Shown here: one piece after another, positions 8,105 to 15,257 of the stretch
How positions within the stretch are numbered: the stretch's first letter is position 1
How the letters are laid out: the number at the start of each line of letters is the position of its first letter
Source of the DNA: Pelagibacteraceae bacterium
GTDB lineage: Bacteria > Pseudomonadota > Alphaproteobacteria > Pelagibacterales > Pelagibacteraceae
Direction: 5' to 3'
Length of the DNA: 23,938 bases
Assembly: GCA_002684895.1 (NCBI GenBank)
Contig: NYVZ01000029.1
Coordinates: 1 to 23,938, forward strand
Translations under genes and position numbers: made by a program
The notes under the pieces: generated by a model
Database searches by the model: none
What the model saw: the letters and a program-made list of their open reading frames with translations, nothing else
Told to the model about the DNA's origin: nothing

Positions 8105-8215
8105 ATGGACAAAAAAACAAAAAAAAAAAATTATATTACTCTTGCAATATTGTGTTTAGTAATGGCATTTTTCTTTTTCATTACAATTTACCAAATTGGC
8201 GTCTCATTAAAATAA
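8105..8215 (+). CDS. 36-residue single-helix membrane protein of the oxidase operon (CoxF-like)
   Basis: The ATG follows the ctaB stop with no gap, and its TAA is one base before the ctaG GTG, so it fills what would otherwise be an unusual 112-base hole in a packed operon. The product has a lysine-rich cytoplasmic N-terminus (MDKKTKKKN) and one hydrophobic helix (about residues 10-30, ending FITIYQIGVSLK). Alphaproteobacterial cox operons often carry a short one-helix protein (called CoxF in some annotations) at exactly this point between ctaB and ctaG, with a similar basic N-terminus and a helix ending 'VTIVK'-like. The match is by position, size and layout, not by strong sequence identity. 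Function is not known with certainty; a role in assembling or stabilising the oxidase is inferred. A run of 12 A bases near the start could cause slippage. Confidence 0.72.
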   Translation: MDKKTKKKNYITLAILCLVMAFFFFITIYQIGVSLK

Positions 8216-8216
8216 A

Positions 8217-8762
8217 GTGACTAACAAATTCAAAATTAACCCTAAGTATTTAATTTTATTAGTAGTATTAATGATAGGTTTATCTTTTGCGTCTGTGCCA
8301 CTGTATGATTTATTTTGTAGAGTGACTGGTTTTGGCGGAACAACTCAAAAAGCTGAAAATTCTCCTAATAAGATCTTAAACAAAACAATAAAAGTAAGGT
8401 TCGACTCAAATGTTAGCTCAAATTTAAATTTTAATTTTAAATCTATGAAAAATTATAGTGATATCAAGATTGGTGAGGTAAATAATATAAAGTTCAGAGT
8501 AACAAATGAAGGCAAAAAACCTGAAAATGTTGTTTCTACTTTTAATACCAGTCCTCCATCTGCAGGAATCCATTTTAAAAAAATTGCTTGTTTTTGTTTT
8601 GAAAAACAAACAATAAATCCAAGAGAAACAAGGGAATTTACAGTTGCTTATTATATAGACCCTAAAATTGTTGAGGACCCAGCGACGAAAGGGATCAGTG
8701 AGATAACTTTATCTTATACTTTATTTAAAGTAGATAAACTGTATAAGAGAAAAAATTCATAA
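8217..8762 (+). CDS. ctaG: Cytochrome c oxidase assembly protein CtaG/Cox11 (CuB insertion)
   Basis: A 181-residue copper chaperone needed to build the CuB centre in subunit I. It has an N-terminal membrane anchor (about residues 10-29), the conserved VPLYDLFCRVTGFGG at 27-41 with C34, and a periplasmic immunoglobulin-like domain. The copper-binding CFCF motif has C125 and C127, followed by the conserved EKQTINPRE. These are the cysteines used by Cox11 proteins. The start is GTG at 8217, one base after the small upstream ORF; the residues right after it (TNKFKINPKYL) lead directly into the membrane helix, as in the family. coxC starts 2 bases after the stop, so the gene is embedded in the oxidase operon. 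Confidence 0.95.
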   Translation: MTNKFKINPKYLILLVVLMIGLSFASVPLYDLFCRVTGFGGTTQKAENSPNKILNKTIKVRFDSNVSSNLNFNFKSMKNYSDIKIGEVNNIKFRVTNEGKKPENVVSTFNTSPPSAGIHFKKIACFCFEKQTINPRETREFTVAYYIDPKIVEDPATKGISEITLSYTLFKVDKLYKRKNS

Positions 8763-8764
8763 TT

Positions 8765-9553
8765 ATGGCTGCTGATAAAAAACATGACTATCACTTAGTT
8801 GACCCAAGTCCATGGCCAATATTTTGCTCATTTGCCACTTTGATCTTAGCTGTTGGAGCAGTTTACTATTTCAAAACAAAAAGTTTATGGATGTTGTTTA
8901 TTGGTTCCGGGGTGACTCTTTATGGAATGTTTATGTGGTTCAGAGATGTAATAATTGAGGCAGAACATAAAGGAGATCACACACCTGTAGTTCAAATAGG
9001 GATGAGATATGGAATGGTTCTGTTTATTATTTCAGAGGTAATGTTCTTTGTAGCTTGGTTTTGGGCATATTTTGATGCAAGTCTATATCCAGATGCTATT
9101 GGAGGTTCCGTATGGCCGCCTAAAGGAATTGAAACTTTAGATCCATGGCATATACCATTGATTAACACTTTAATCTTATTGCTCTCTGGAACTACCGTAA
9201 CCTGGGCGCACCATGCATTGCTTGAAAACGATAGAAAAAGTTTAATCCAAGGGTTGGTACTCACTGTAATTTTAGGTGCAATTTTTACATTATTTCAAGC
9301 TTATGAGTATATGCATGCTACTTTTAAAATATCCTCAGGTATATATGGCGCTACATTTTATATGGCCACCGGTTTTCATGGTTTCCATGTATTAGTTGGA
9401 ACTTTATTTCTATTTGTATGTTTGTTTAGAGCTAAAGCAGGCCACTATACAACTGATCATCATTTTGGCTTTGAAGCTGCTGCATGGTATTGGCATTTTG
9501 TTGATGTAGTATGGTTGTTTTTGTTTGCCGCAATCTATATTTGGGGCAGCTAA
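8765..9553 (+). CDS. coxC: Cytochrome c oxidase subunit III
   Basis: A 262-residue membrane subunit with seven hydrophobic helices, normal size for a bacterial or mitochondrial-type subunit III. It stabilises the catalytic core and helps proton uptake. Typical segments include HDYHLVDPSPWPI at the N-terminus, ISEVMFFVAWFWAYF in helix III, GGSVWPPKGIE in the following loop, GFHGFHVLVGT in helix VI and AAWYWHFVDVVWLFLF at the C-terminus. It lies 2 bases after ctaG. The stop codon TAA at 9551-9553 is in the same frame as the SURF1 reading frame that follows, so only this stop separates the two proteins. Confidence 0.97.
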   Translation: MAADKKHDYHLVDPSPWPIFCSFATLILAVGAVYYFKTKSLWMLFIGSGVTLYGMFMWFRDVIIEAEHKGDHTPVVQIGMRYGMVLFIISEVMFFVAWFWAYFDASLYPDAIGGSVWPPKGIETLDPWHIPLINTLILLLSGTTVTWAHHALLENDRKSLIQGLVLTVILGAIFTLFQAYEYMHATFKISSGIYGATFYMATGFHGFHVLVGTLFLFVCLFRAKAGHYTTDHHFGFEAAAWYWHFVDVVWLFLFAAIYIWGS

Positions 9554-9559
9554 GATTTT

Positions 9560-10198
9560 CTGAAGTCAAAATTTTTCAATATTTTTATTTTTTTTATAAT
9601 AATAGTTTTGTTTTCATTAGGAACTTGGCAATTACAACGATTACAATGGAAAAAGGAATTAATTTTCCAAATATCAAAATCTTATGATAAGGCAGCACAA
9701 AAATTTGAAGTTAATTCCAAATTATATTCAAAAGTTAAAATTGAGGGTAAAATTGCTGCTCAGCCGATATTAGTTCACAATTTAGGTAATAAAGGTCAGT
9801 ATGGCTATGATGTTTATATTCCAATCGAAACTAATGAAATAATCATACTTACAAGAGCTGGGTGGATAGAAAAGAAATTTAAATTTAGTTTAAGCAATTT
9901 AAATATAAATATTTCTTTAGATGCAATTTTACTTAACCCTAAAAGAAAAAATATCTTTACCCCAGATAATTCTGACGATTTAATATTTTTTATAGACATG
10001 AAAACATTACAATTAAATTTTCAAAAAAAACTCTTCCCTCTAATTGCTGAAAATAGGTCAAATTCTTTTGAAAAATATAACTTAAAAAAGCCTGATAAAA
10101 TTGAATTACCAAATAATCATTTGCAATATGCTCTAACTTGGTACAGTTTATGCTTTGTTATTATTATAGCTTTTTTGATATATAAAAGAAAAATATGA
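9560..10198 (+). CDS. SURF1 family oxidase assembly protein, non-canonical start
   Basis: SURF1 proteins assist heme A insertion into oxidase subunit I. They have an N-terminal helix, a periplasmic domain and a C-terminal helix. Here GTWQLQRLQWK, the family signature, directly follows the first helix. Later come KIEGKIAAQPILVHN, a GYDVYIPIET segment and LTRAGWIEKK. The C-terminal helix (LTWYSLCFVIIIAFLIYK) is at the end. The odd point is the start. The frame is open from the coxC stop at 9553, but it contains no ATG, GTG or TTG until TTG at 9608, which would delete most of helix 1 (FFNIFIFFIIIVLF). I placed the start at CTG 9560, which keeps the helix; ATT at 9581 or 9587, or the truncated TTG version (196 residues), are alternatives. 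The last 4 bases overlap thrC (ATGA). Confidence 0.78.
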   Translation: MKSKFFNIFIFFIIIVLFSLGTWQLQRLQWKKELIFQISKSYDKAAQKFEVNSKLYSKVKIEGKIAAQPILVHNLGNKGQYGYDVYIPIETNEIIILTRAGWIEKKFKFSLSNLNINISLDAILLNPKRKNIFTPDNSDDLIFFIDMKTLQLNFQKKLFPLIAENRSNSFEKYNLKKPDKIELPNNHLQYALTWYSLCFVIIIAFLIYKRKI

Positions 10199-11577
10199 AT
10201 TATTTTAGCACTAGAAACACAAAACTAAACCTCTCTTTCAAGAAAATATTTTTTAAAGGACTATCTGAGGATGGTGGTTTATTTTTGCCAAATCAAATAC
10301 CCAAGCTTTCAGATAAAGAATTAAAAATTTTTGAAAAATATAATTTTCAACAAATGAGTTTTAAAATTTTTAAATATTTTATTGGCGATACTTTTAATGA
10401 TAACGAGTTAAAAAAAATTATTGATACAGCATATTCTAAATTTAGAGAACCTAATATTGTTGATGTAAAAATACTTGATCATATTTCTTATGTTCAATTA
10501 CATCATGGACCCACTTTAGCCTTTAAAGATATTGCTATGCAAGTTTTAGGTGGGATGTACGAACTATTATTAAAAAGTGAAAATATAAAAATTAATTTAG
10601 TTACTGCTACGTCAGGAGATACTGGAGCTGCAGCAATTGATGCAATTAAAGATAAAAAAAATGTCAATATCTTTGTTTTACATCCTCACAATAAAATTTC
10701 GAGTGTCCAACGCCAGCTTATGACAACTTGTAACGCAGAGAATGTGTTTAATATAGCAATAAAAGGTAGCTTTGATGATTGCCAGAAAATAGTAAAAGAT
10801 ATGTTCGTCGATCAGGATTTTGCAAATAAAATTAACATGTCAGGAGTGAACTCAATTAATTGGGCAAGGATTATTGCTCAAATCGTCTATTATTTTTTTA
10901 TCTACTACAGGTTCAATAACAGCAAAAAACCAATAGTAGTATCTGTGCCAACGGGAAATTTTGGTGACATTTATGCAGGGTATGTTGCAAAACAAATGGG
11001 CCTTAATATTAAAGAGCTAATAGTGGCAACAAATCAAAATAACATCCTCCAGAGATGCATTAATACAGGAGAATATAAGCCTTTAGATGTTGCCGAGTCT
11101 ATCTCGCCAAGCATGGATATTCAAGTAGCTAGTAATTTTGAAAGAATACTTTTTTATTTATGCAATGAAAACGCTGAAGATTTGAAGAAATTGATGAATG
11201 ACTTAAAGACCAAAGGGTATTTTAAATTATCAAAAAAACAATTAGAAAATTTAAGAGACCATTTTTCTGCAAGCAGTTGTAGTGAGGATGAGACTTTAAA
11301 AATTATACAAAATATACACAAAAAGTTTGATTATTTAATAGATCCACATACCGCGACTGGAGTAAAACCTCTTTTAGATCAAAAATATAAAAGAGAAGAA
11401 TGCTTTTGTTTTGAAACTGCTCATCCTTCAAAATTTCCGGCAGCAATACTAAAAGCGATTAACTTAAAGCCTGAGCTTCCAAAAAATTTAAAGTTGAATG
11501 TAAATCAAGAAGAAAAATTTATAATTTTAGATAACAATCTTGAAGCAATTAAAGAATACATCAGTAATAAAATATAA
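10195..11577 (+). CDS. thrC: Threonine synthase
   Basis: A 460-residue PLP enzyme that turns O-phosphohomoserine and water into threonine and phosphate, the last step of threonine synthesis. The PLP lysine is K111 in HHGPTLAFKDIAMQ. The phosphate-binding loop of PLP is TSGDTGAAA at about 139-147. VPTGNFGDIYAGY binds the PLP phosphate and is typical of the longer (fungal/proteobacterial) class of threonine synthase. The N-terminus FSTRNTKLNLSFKKIFFKGL matches 'YxSTRG...SFxxAxLxGLA' of the family. It overlaps SURF1 by 4 bases in an ATGA arrangement, so it is probably the last gene of the cox transcript. It ends 2 bases before the end of convergent rnhA; thrB, the gene for the preceding enzyme, is just beyond. 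Confidence 0.95.
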   Translation: MNYFSTRNTKLNLSFKKIFFKGLSEDGGLFLPNQIPKLSDKELKIFEKYNFQQMSFKIFKYFIGDTFNDNELKKIIDTAYSKFREPNIVDVKILDHISYVQLHHGPTLAFKDIAMQVLGGMYELLLKSENIKINLVTATSGDTGAAAIDAIKDKKNVNIFVLHPHNKISSVQRQLMTTCNAENVFNIAIKGSFDDCQKIVKDMFVDQDFANKINMSGVNSINWARIIAQIVYYFFIYYRFNNSKKPIVVSVPTGNFGDIYAGYVAKQMGLNIKELIVATNQNNILQRCINTGEYKPLDVAESISPSMDIQVASNFERILFYLCNENAEDLKKLMNDLKTKGYFKLSKKQLENLRDHFSASSCSEDETLKIIQNIHKKFDYLIDPHTATGVKPLLDQKYKREECFCFETAHPSKFPAAILKAINLKPELPKNLKLNVNQEEKFIILDNNLEAIKEYISNKI

Positions 11578-11579
11578 AA

Positions 11580-11993
11580 TTAAATCTCTGACCTAGCCAA
11601 TTTATCAGCCATATTATTATACTCATTATTTGAGTGACCTTTAACCCAATTCCAATGAACATTTTTTTTTTGGTTTAGTTGATCTAAATCTTGCCAAAGA
11701 TCTATATTTTTAACACTTTGCTTATTTGCAGTTTTCCATCCATTTTTTTTCCAATTATATATCCACTTTTCAATACCATCTTTCGTATATTTAGAGTCAG
11801 TAAAAAGTTCTATGTTTTCATTTTGAACATATTTTAAAGCTGATATCACTGCGATAAGTTCCATTCTATTATTTGTAGTATTTTCTGATGCTCCAGATAT
11901 TTTTTCAACTTTTTCGCCGTCTATAATAATGGCAGCCCATCCTCCGCGACCTGGATTACCTGAGCAGGCACCATCTGTATAAATTTTAATCAT
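11580..11993 (-). CDS. rnhA: Ribonuclease HI
   Basis: A 137-residue RNase HI, which cuts the RNA strand of RNA-DNA hybrids such as R-loops and lagging-strand primers. The catalytic set is complete: D7 in IYTDGACSGNPG, E45 in NRMELIAVI, D66 in LFTDSKY and D130 in NMADKLA, with the catalytic-loop histidine H120 in WVKGHSNNEYN. The length is normal, with the basic protrusion segment WIYNWKKNGWKT present. Its ATG overlaps the end of thrB by 8 bases, giving a thrB-rnhA minus-strand pair found in other alphaproteobacteria. The same window also carries RNase HII at 22253-22852, so both hybrid-cleaving enzymes are kept. Confidence 0.96.
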   Translation of the reverse strand: MIKIYTDGACSGNPGRGGWAAIIIDGEKVEKISGASENTTNNRMELIAVISALKYVQNENIELFTDSKYTKDGIEKWIYNWKKNGWKTANKQSVKNIDLWQDLDQLNQKKNVHWNWVKGHSNNEYNNMADKLARSEI

Positions 11994-12927
11994 ATAATTT
12001 GGTATTTAAATTTTTATAAAAATAATTCATTTTGATTAAATATTCTTTTGGACTTTTCTTTTTAATTTTAGCGTTTTTTGGTGTATTTTTAAAATCATAT
12101 AATCTTGTCACAAAAAAACGAATAGCAGCACCCAAACATAGTATATTTAAATATTTCAAGTCAGACTTCTTAATTTTCTTAACAGATTGATATCCATTAA
12201 TTAATTTTTTTGTTTTTACTTTATTAATAATTTTTCTGTCAAAACACAGCGCATTTATACATACAGCTAATTCATATAGGTAGTTTTCGTAACATGAAAA
12301 ATAAAAATCAATAAAACCAGAAAATTTTTGATTTTTGAAAAAAATATTATCAGGAAAAAGATCAGCATGAATAACCCCTTTTGCCAATTTTTTTGGCTTA
12401 TATTTTTCATATATTTTTAAATAATGCTTTAACTTTAAGCAATATTTTGGATAAATATTTTTTGTTTTACGATAAATTTGATTCCACATTTTGTAGTCTA
12501 ATGCATTCCTTCTTTTAATTGTCAGTTTAGAAGAAATATTATGAAACTTACCTATTTGCTTTCCTATATTGTAACATTCACTTGTATTAAGTTTTTTTTT
12601 TGATTTTCCGTCTAAAAATGTAACTATTATTGCAGGTTTATTTTTAACCTTAAAAATATATCGATTGTTAATATCCTTAACTGGCCTAGGACATTTAAAA
12701 CCCTTTGCGTACATTATATTCATTAGTTTTACGAAATATGGTACATCTTTTTTTTGCACTCTTTTTTCAAAAATCGTTAAAATAAATTTATTTTTAGATG
12801 TTTTGATTAGATAATTTGTATTTTCTATACCTTCTTTGATACCGTGAAATTTTATTAGTTTACCTAAATTATAATTATTAAGAATATTTTTAATCTCTGC
12901 TGTTTGTAATTTAGTAAATACTGCCAT
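11986..12927 (-). CDS. thrB: Homoserine kinase, ThrB of the APH-fold type
   Basis: A 313-residue kinase of the aminoglycoside phosphotransferase fold, the alternative homoserine kinase used by many proteobacteria; it makes O-phosphohomoserine for threonine synthase. The N-terminus MAVFTKL, then GIENTNYLIKT (33-43), matches family members. The catalytic loop is GVIHADLFPDNIFF with H187, D189 and N194, followed by the metal-binding IDFYF (D208) and ENYLYELAVCINA. The frame stays open upstream to an ATG at 13041, but that 38-residue extension runs over the divergent Fe-S protein gene and does not resemble the family, so I use the ATG at 12927. The gene is lysine-rich even for this window. It overlaps rnhA by 8 bases and faces thrC across it. 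Confidence 0.9.
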   Translation of the reverse strand: MAVFTKLQTAEIKNILNNYNLGKLIKFHGIKEGIENTNYLIKTSKNKFILTIFEKRVQKKDVPYFVKLMNIMYAKGFKCPRPVKDINNRYIFKVKNKPAIIVTFLDGKSKKKLNTSECYNIGKQIGKFHNISSKLTIKRRNALDYKMWNQIYRKTKNIYPKYCLKLKHYLKIYEKYKPKKLAKGVIHADLFPDNIFFKNQKFSGFIDFYFSCYENYLYELAVCINALCFDRKIINKVKTKKLINGYQSVKKIKKSDLKYLNILCLGAAIRFFVTRLYDFKNTPKNAKIKKKSPKEYLIKMNYFYKNLNTKLYD

Positions 12928-12961
12928 TTTATATTTTACATTTTTTTTTAATAGAATAGGT

Positions 12962-13204
12962 ATGTATAAACCGATGAATGAAAAAGTTAAACAACCTATT
13001 AAAGTAAATCTAGACAAAGATAGAGTATATTTTTGGTGCACTTGTGGACTTTCTGAAAAGCAACCAATGTGTGACGGATCACATAAAGGGAAATCTGATA
13101 AAAAATCACAAAGTTTTAGAGTGGAACAAACAAAAGACTATTACATTTGTTCTTGCAAATTAACAAAAAAACCACCTTTTTGTGATGGATCGCATAGTAA
13201 GTGA
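12962..13204 (+). CDS. Double CDGSH-type iron-sulfur protein
   Basis: An 80-residue soluble protein with two complete CDGSH motifs, each expected to hold a 2Fe-2S cluster by three cysteines and one histidine. The first is CTCGLSEKQPMCDGSH (C26, C28, C37, H41); the second is CSCKLTKKPPFCDGSH (C63, C65, C74, H78). This is the bacterial and mitochondrial Miner2/CISD3-like layout with two motifs in one chain. Such proteins are linked to redox sensing or Fe-S handling, but no function can be deduced here. The ATG at 12962 is 34 bases from the divergent thrB start; an ATG four codons later is a possible alternative. It ends 3 bases before the end of convergent atpF. Confidence 0.93.
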   Translation: MYKPMNEKVKQPIKVNLDKDRVYFWCTCGLSEKQPMCDGSHKGKSDKKSQSFRVEQTKDYYICSCKLTKKPPFCDGSHSK

Positions 13205-13207
13205 ATA

Positions 13208-13699
13208 TTAATTAGTATTTTCTAGTTTATTAATTGAGTGTTTTAATTTTGAAAGGTTTATTTCTTCTTGTTTCTTAACATCTAAATTTTCAATGAGTAT
13301 TTTTTCAACTGTTTCAATAGCAATTTTTGTTGCCTCTTTTTTTACCTGATTAATCGCATCATTTTTAGCTTGTTCAATTTTAGAGTAAGCAGCAGTTTCT
13401 TTGTTTATTAATGAACGTGACATTTTTTCTTTAGATATAATAATTTCATCATCACTAATTTTTTGTGCTTTTTTTTGGATCTCAATGTTCTCATCATCAG
13501 ATTTCTCTAATTTACTTTGAGCATCGCTAAGTAGTTTTTCACTATTTGATTTAAGAATTTCAGCCTCATCAATTTTACCTTTTAGTTCTGCTATTTTATT
13601 ATCAAGTTGATCTAGAACAATTTTTGGGATTTTTTTATATAAAAGTAAAGCAATGAAGAGTAAAAATGATATAGCTACCCAAAAAGTTGCATCTAACAT
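13208..13699 (-). CDS. atpF: ATP synthase F0 subunit b
   Basis: A 163-residue peripheral-stalk subunit linking the membrane sector to F1. Residues 1-23 are a membrane helix (MLDATFWVAISFLLFIALLLYKK), then a long charged coiled coil to about residue 140, the usual b-subunit design. It directly follows atpF' with no gap, as in alphaproteobacteria and cyanobacteria that use two different b-type subunits. The 'FWVAISFLLFIALLLYKKIPK' start is typical of the alphaproteobacterial plain b subunit without a presequence. It is the last gene of the F0 cluster; the F1 genes are not in the window, matching the split ATP synthase operons of alphaproteobacteria. Confidence 0.9.
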   Translation of the reverse strand: MLDATFWVAISFLLFIALLLYKKIPKIVLDQLDNKIAELKGKIDEAEILKSNSEKLLSDAQSKLEKSDDENIEIQKKAQKISDDEIIISKEKMSRSLINKETAAYSKIEQAKNDAINQVKKEATKIAIETVEKILIENLDVKKQEEINLSKLKHSINKLENTN

Positions 13700-14272
13700 T
13701 TAATCAATACTTCCTTTTCTTTTCTTGCTAATTTCTTCAATTTTTTTAGAAATTGTATTTTGATCAATTAATTCTTTGATAGATAGGTCTTTTAAAAATT
13801 GCTCTGTTAAATTTTTTGAAATTACTTTTATTTGATCAATAGAGTTCAATTTAAAAGTATTTATTTCCTTTTCAGCTTCAACAGTGATTTGAGAAATTTT
13901 ATCGTTTAATTCATCTTGTTTTTTATTAAATTCAATATTCAGCTTTTTTCTTTCGTTCGTAATAATTTCTTGTGCTTTATGATTCGAGTCTTTAATAAAA
14001 TCTTTATATTGTTTATTTAATTTATCTGTTTGTTCGGTTAACTTTTTTGCTTCGTCAACTAAGTCACTAATGTAATCATTACGCTGTTCTATACTTTCAG
14101 ATAGTCTTGGGTAAACTATTTTAGCAATTACAACATATAAAAACCCAAAAGTTAAAATGAGCCAAAATATTTGAGGAACCCAGCTTTTTGGATCAAGCTG
14201 GGGCATACCAACAGTTTCAGCAGCATATGCTGCTGAAGACATGTAAATAAAAAATATTAGAGCTCTAAGCAT
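13700..14272 (-). CDS. atpG: ATP synthase F0 subunit b' (b-prime)
   Basis: A 190-residue second b-type stalk subunit. It starts with a signal-like segment (MLRALIFFIYMSSAAYAAE), then GMPQLDPKSWVPQIFWLILT, where 'MPQLDPxxfxpQifWL' is a hallmark of b' subunits, then a membrane helix to about residue 52 and a coiled coil rich in Lys, Glu and Asn. It pairs with the b subunit to form a heterodimeric stalk in alphaproteobacteria. The symbol varies between annotations (atpG, atpX, atpF2). It lies 9 bases after atpE and abuts atpF. Confidence 0.9.
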   Translation of the reverse strand: MLRALIFFIYMSSAAYAAETVGMPQLDPKSWVPQIFWLILTFGFLYVVIAKIVYPRLSESIEQRNDYISDLVDEAKKLTEQTDKLNKQYKDFIKDSNHKAQEIITNERKKLNIEFNKKQDELNDKISQITVEAEKEINTFKLNSIDQIKVISKNLTEQFLKDLSIKELIDQNTISKKIEEISKKRKGSID

Positions 14273-14281
14273 TAAGTTAAT

Positions 14282-14509
14282 TTAAAACGCGAATAAAATA
14301 ATTAATGCTATAACCAACCCAAATAATCCAGTCGCTTCCGCTAATGCGAAACCAAGTAATAGATTTGGAAATTGCTTTTGAGCTGCAGATGGATTTCTGA
14401 TCGCTGCTGATAGATAATTTCCAAAGATAGTACCTATACCAACACCCGCACCTGCTAATGCAATTGCTGCAAGTCCTGCTCCAATTAATTTTGCTGCTGC
14501 TACTTCCAT
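14282..14509 (-). CDS. atpE: ATP synthase F0 subunit c
   Basis: A 75-residue two-helix proteolipid forming the rotating c-ring. Helix 1 is the glycine-rich LAAIALAGAGVGIGTIFGNY region, the polar loop is RNPSAAQ (38-44), and helix 2 carries the ion-binding carboxylate E58 in FALAEATGLFGL. The residue after E58 is Ala rather than the Ser/Thr often seen in sodium-dependent rings, which favours protons; this is inference. Its ATG is preceded at 5 bases by AAGGAGG, the strongest Shine-Dalgarno sequence in the window, fitting the need for many c copies per enzyme. Confidence 0.96.
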   Translation of the reverse strand: MEVAAAKLIGAGLAAIALAGAGVGIGTIFGNYLSAAIRNPSAAQKQFPNLLLGFALAEATGLFGLVIALIILFAF

Positions 14510-14514
14510 TTTTT

Positions 14515-14521
14515 CCTCCTT
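14515..14521 (-). promoter_or_regulatory. Strong Shine-Dalgarno site of atpE
   Basis: On the minus strand AAGGAGG ends 5 bases before the atpE ATG. It stands out because most genes here have weak or no such site. It probably raises translation of subunit c above that of its operon partners. Confidence 0.8.
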
Positions 14522-14523
14522 TG

Positions 14524-15252
14524 TTAGTGTAAATTTAATGCATCATTTAAATAAATGCATGTTAAAATTGCGAAAACATAAGCTTGCAGAAAAGCAACAA
14601 GTATTTCCAAGCCAGTTAATGCAACAGAAAAACCTAAAGGCAACCAACCTCCAACCAAACCAAGACTGATTACAAAACCACCAAATACCTTTAACATAGT
14701 GTGTCCAGCCATCATATTTGCAAATAGTCTTACAGATAAACTAATAGGTCGACTTAAGTAAGATATCACCTCAATAACTACTATAATTGGCAATAAAACC
14801 ACAGGCACTCCTGAGGGAACAAAAAGTTTTAAATACCCAAATCCATGTTTAATAAATCCTATAACTGTTACACCTATAAAAATAAAAGTTGCTAGAGCAA
14901 AAGTCACAATAATGTGACTTGTTACTGTAAAAGAATATGGGATCATACCAATCATGTTACAGAACAAAACAAAAAGAAAAAGCGTTAAGATAAAAGGAAA
15001 AAAAGGTCTCGCTTTAGACCCGGCTGTTTCAGATATCATTTTGGCTACAAATTGATATGCCATTTCAGATAAAAGCTGCAACCTCGATGGAACTAATGAT
15101 TTTTTTTGAGTCGTGATCACAAAAAATATAGAAATCAAAGCAACTGTGATGACCATAAATAAGCTAGAGTTTGTAAAAGAAACATCAAAGTTTCCAATTT
15201 CTATTTTAGGTCCAATCGTTTTGACCTCAAATTGCTGCATAGGATTTGCCAT
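14524..15252 (-). CDS. atpB: ATP synthase F0 subunit a
   Basis: A 242-residue stator subunit with five or six membrane helices that forms the two proton half-channels against the c-ring. The essential arginine is R175 in SLSVRLFANMMAGHTMLKV, with the conserved N179 and H184 nearby. Typical upstream segments are NMIGMIPYSFTVTSHI (99-114) and the N-terminal QFEVKTIGP; ALTGLEILVAFLQAYVFAIL near the end is the channel helix. The ATG at 15252 gives normal length. It lies 5 bases after atpI and 14 bases before atpE. Confidence 0.96.
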   Translation of the reverse strand: MANPMQQFEVKTIGPKIEIGNFDVSFTNSSLFMVITVALISIFFVITTQKKSLVPSRLQLLSEMAYQFVAKMISETAGSKARPFFPFILTLFLFVLFCNMIGMIPYSFTVTSHIIVTFALATFIFIGVTVIGFIKHGFGYLKLFVPSGVPVVLLPIIVVIEVISYLSRPISLSVRLFANMMAGHTMLKVFGGFVISLGLVGGWLPLGFSVALTGLEILVAFLQAYVFAILTCIYLNDALNLH

Positions 15253-15257
15253 AAAAA

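Noticed and set aside
12928..13041. N-terminal extension of thrB to an ATG at 13041 (351 residues)
   Set aside because: The extra 38 residues run antisense across the CDGSH protein gene and do not resemble the family. The ATG at 12927 gives the expected MAVFT-type homoserine kinase start.
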